The notes beneath the pieces are model-generated. The model ran no database searches. It saw only the letters and a list, made by a program, of their open reading frames with translations, and was not told the DNA's origin. Both the position numbers and the translations under genes were made by a program. This document shows positions 4,078 to 5,308 of a DNA stretch of 5,308 bases, one piece after another (the stretch's first letter is position 1; each line of letters starts with the position of its first letter). The stretch is from Gammaproteobacteria bacterium HGW-Gammaproteobacteria-14 (GTDB lineage: Bacteria; Pseudomonadota; Gammaproteobacteria; Pseudomonadales; Alcanivoracaceae). The stretch covers positions 1-5,308 of the forward strand of contig PGZG01000132.1 in assembly GCA_002840115.1 (NCBI GenBank), read 5' to 3'.

Positions 4078-5308
4078 ATGACTGATCGCATCACGCACGG
4101 CACCCTTGAAATCGCCTCGGATCTGCACGATCTGGTGGTCAACCGCATTATTCCCGGCACCGGCATTGATGCCGGCACGTTCTGGTCCGAGCTTGAAAAA
4201 GTCGCCACCGACCTGATGCCGAAAAACAAGGCACTGCTGGCCAAGCGTGATGAAATTCAGGCAAAAATTGATGCTTGGCATCAGGCCCGTCAAGGCAAGC
4301 CGCTGGATATGGTCGAGTACAAGGCATTCCTGACCGAGATCGGCTATCTGCTGCCGGAAGGTGAGGCGTTCAGCGTCACCACCGCCAATGTGGATCAGGA
4401 AATTGCCGCCATCGCCGGCCCACAGCTGGTGGTACCGGTGATGAATGCCCGTTACGCGCTGAATGCGGCCAATGCCCGCTGGGGCAGCCTGTATGACGCC
4501 CTGTACGGCTCGGATGTGATCAGCGACGAAGGCGGTGCCGAGAAAGGCGGCGCCTACAATCCCAAGCGCGGCGCCAAGGTGATTGCCTGGGCTCGTCAGT
4601 TGTTGGACGACGCGGCGCCGCTGGCCACGGGTTCCCATGCGGATTCGCAGAAGTACAGCATTGTTGATGGCAAGCTGGTGGTGAAAACCGCAGCCGGTGA
4701 AACCGGTTTGAAAAACCCGGAGAAGTTTGTCGGTTTCAGCGGCGATGCCGCCGCACCGAAAGGCATTCTGCTGGTTAACAATGGTCTGCATATCGAAATC
4801 CAGATCGACGCCAGCCATCCGATTGGCGCCGAAGACCCGGCCAACGTCAAAGACCTGTTGCTGGAATCGGCGGTCACCGCCATTCAGGACTGCGAAGACT
4901 CCGTCGCGGCGGTGGATGCCCAGGACAAGGTGGTTGCCTACAGCAACTGGTTTGGCCTGATGAAAGGTGATCTGGCAGAAACCATGGAGAAGGGCGGCCG
5001 AACCATCACCCGCACCCTGAACCCGGACCGTGAATACAGTGCCGTCGATGGCAGCACCTTCAGCCTGCATGGCCGGGTATTGTTGCTGGTGCGCAACGTT
5101 GGCCACTTGATGACCAACAACGCCATTCTGGTGAATGGTGAAGAGATTCCGGAAGGCATTATGGATGCCATGGTCACTGTATTGGCGGCCATGCATGACT
5201 TGAAAGGTCTGGGCAAATACCGCAACAGCCGCACCGGCTCGGTGTATATCGTTAAGCCGAAAATGCATGGCCCGGAAGAAGTGGCGTTTGCTTGTGAGCT
5301 GTTTGGCC
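4078..5308 (+). CDS. glcB: Malate synthase G, N-terminal 410 residues (3' end outside window)
   Basis: It condenses glyoxylate with acetyl-CoA and water to give malate and CoA, the second step of the glyoxylate shunt, in the cytoplasm; Mg2+ is required. The visible 410 of about 720 residues cover the N-terminal region and the first part of the TIM-barrel core. Family-typical stretches are YLLPEGEAF, AGPQLVVPVMNARYALNAAN (about 120-139), ARWGSLYDALYGSD and TAIQDCEDSVAAVD, with E273 and D274 at the Mg/glyoxylate site. WFGLMKGDL follows, then VRNVGHLM with R339, the catalytic arginine (R338 in E. coli, R339 in Mycobacterium tuberculosis numbering). The remaining catalytic aspartate and cysteine positions lie beyond the window. 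The start ATG is 9 nt after AAAGGT. The G form is monomeric and longer than malate synthase A. A leader hairpin and an upstream dyad may control it. Confidence 0.97.
   Translation, partial: MTDRITHGTLEIASDLHDLVVNRIIPGTGIDAGTFWSELEKVATDLMPKNKALLAKRDEIQAKIDAWHQARQGKPLDMVEYKAFLTEIGYLLPEGEAFSVTTANVDQEIAAIAGPQLVVPVMNARYALNAANARWGSLYDALYGSDVISDEGGAEKGGAYNPKRGAKVIAWARQLLDDAAPLATGSHADSQKYSIVDGKLVVKTAAGETGLKNPEKFVGFSGDAAAPKGILLVNNGLHIEIQIDASHPIGAEDPANVKDLLLESAVTAIQDCEDSVAAVDAQDKVVAYSNWFGLMKGDLAETMEKGGRTITRTLNPDREYSAVDGSTFSLHGRVLLLVRNVGHLMTNNAILVNGEEIPEGIMDAMVTVLAAMHDLKGLGKYRNSRTGSVYIVKPKMHGPEEVAFACELFG

Noticed and set aside
3579..4244. 221-codon minus-strand frame over the ttcA end and glcB start
   Set aside because: It overlaps two confident genes on the other strand and has no family motif or ribosome binding site of note.
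4003..5268. 421-codon open frame on the minus strand
   Set aside because: It is the antisense shadow of glcB, whose sense translation is unmistakable malate synthase G; the minus frame is His/Gln-rich with no recognisable domain.
1..5308. tRNA, rRNA or CRISPR array
   Set aside because: No cloverleaf, rRNA-like stretch or regularly spaced direct repeats were seen on either strand.

Overview
The window looks like chromosome from a gammaproteobacterium. The genus is not certain. The repeats (a REP-like GTGGGAGCTTGCTCGC unit and a larger CCAGGGATGG / ACGGCGTGCC-type extragenic repeat) and the gene content recall Alcanivorax, Marinobacter or Pseudomonas relatives. That placement is from memory of such sequences, not from a search.

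Layout, left to right. (1) 1-588 (+) is the C-terminal part of an acyl-CoA dehydrogenase, cut by the window start. (2) 589-915 is gene-free. It holds a REP-like unit, a 60-nt imperfect palindrome and the left part of a host repeat. (3) 916-2060 is an IS110-family insertion sequence whose transposase is on the minus strand (928-1851). Its upstream leader (1874-2032, same strand) folds into a three-way junction with two large guide-loop hairpins, the architecture of an IS110 bridge RNA. (4) 2061-2222 is the other part of the interrupted host repeat plus the leader of the next gene. (5) 2223-3014 (+) is a short-chain dehydrogenase/reductase, followed after 12 bp by ttcA (3027-3887, +), the tRNA 2-thiocytidine-32 synthetase; the two probably share a transcript. 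(6) 3888-4077 is an intergenic region with a perfect dyad and a GC hairpin before the next gene. (7) 4078-5308 (+) is malate synthase G (glcB), cut by the window end.

The main result concerns the insertion sequence. Short guide segments in the two loops of the predicted bridge RNA match the two junctions of the element, as the bridge-RNA model predicts for an inserted copy: target-left and donor-right at one end, donor-left and target-right at the other. They place the ends at CT dinucleotides (2059-2060 and 916-917, minus strand), giving a 1143-bp element with almost no right end. Deleting it with one CT copy restores a roughly 112-bp host repeat with 30-nt inverted arms matching at 27 positions. 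Those arms look like the IS terminal repeats but belong to the target.

The host genes are mostly metabolic. The acyl-CoA dehydrogenase (beta-oxidation) and malate synthase G (glyoxylate shunt) fit growth on fatty acids or other acetyl-CoA-yielding carbon, but they are separated by unrelated genes and need not be co-regulated.
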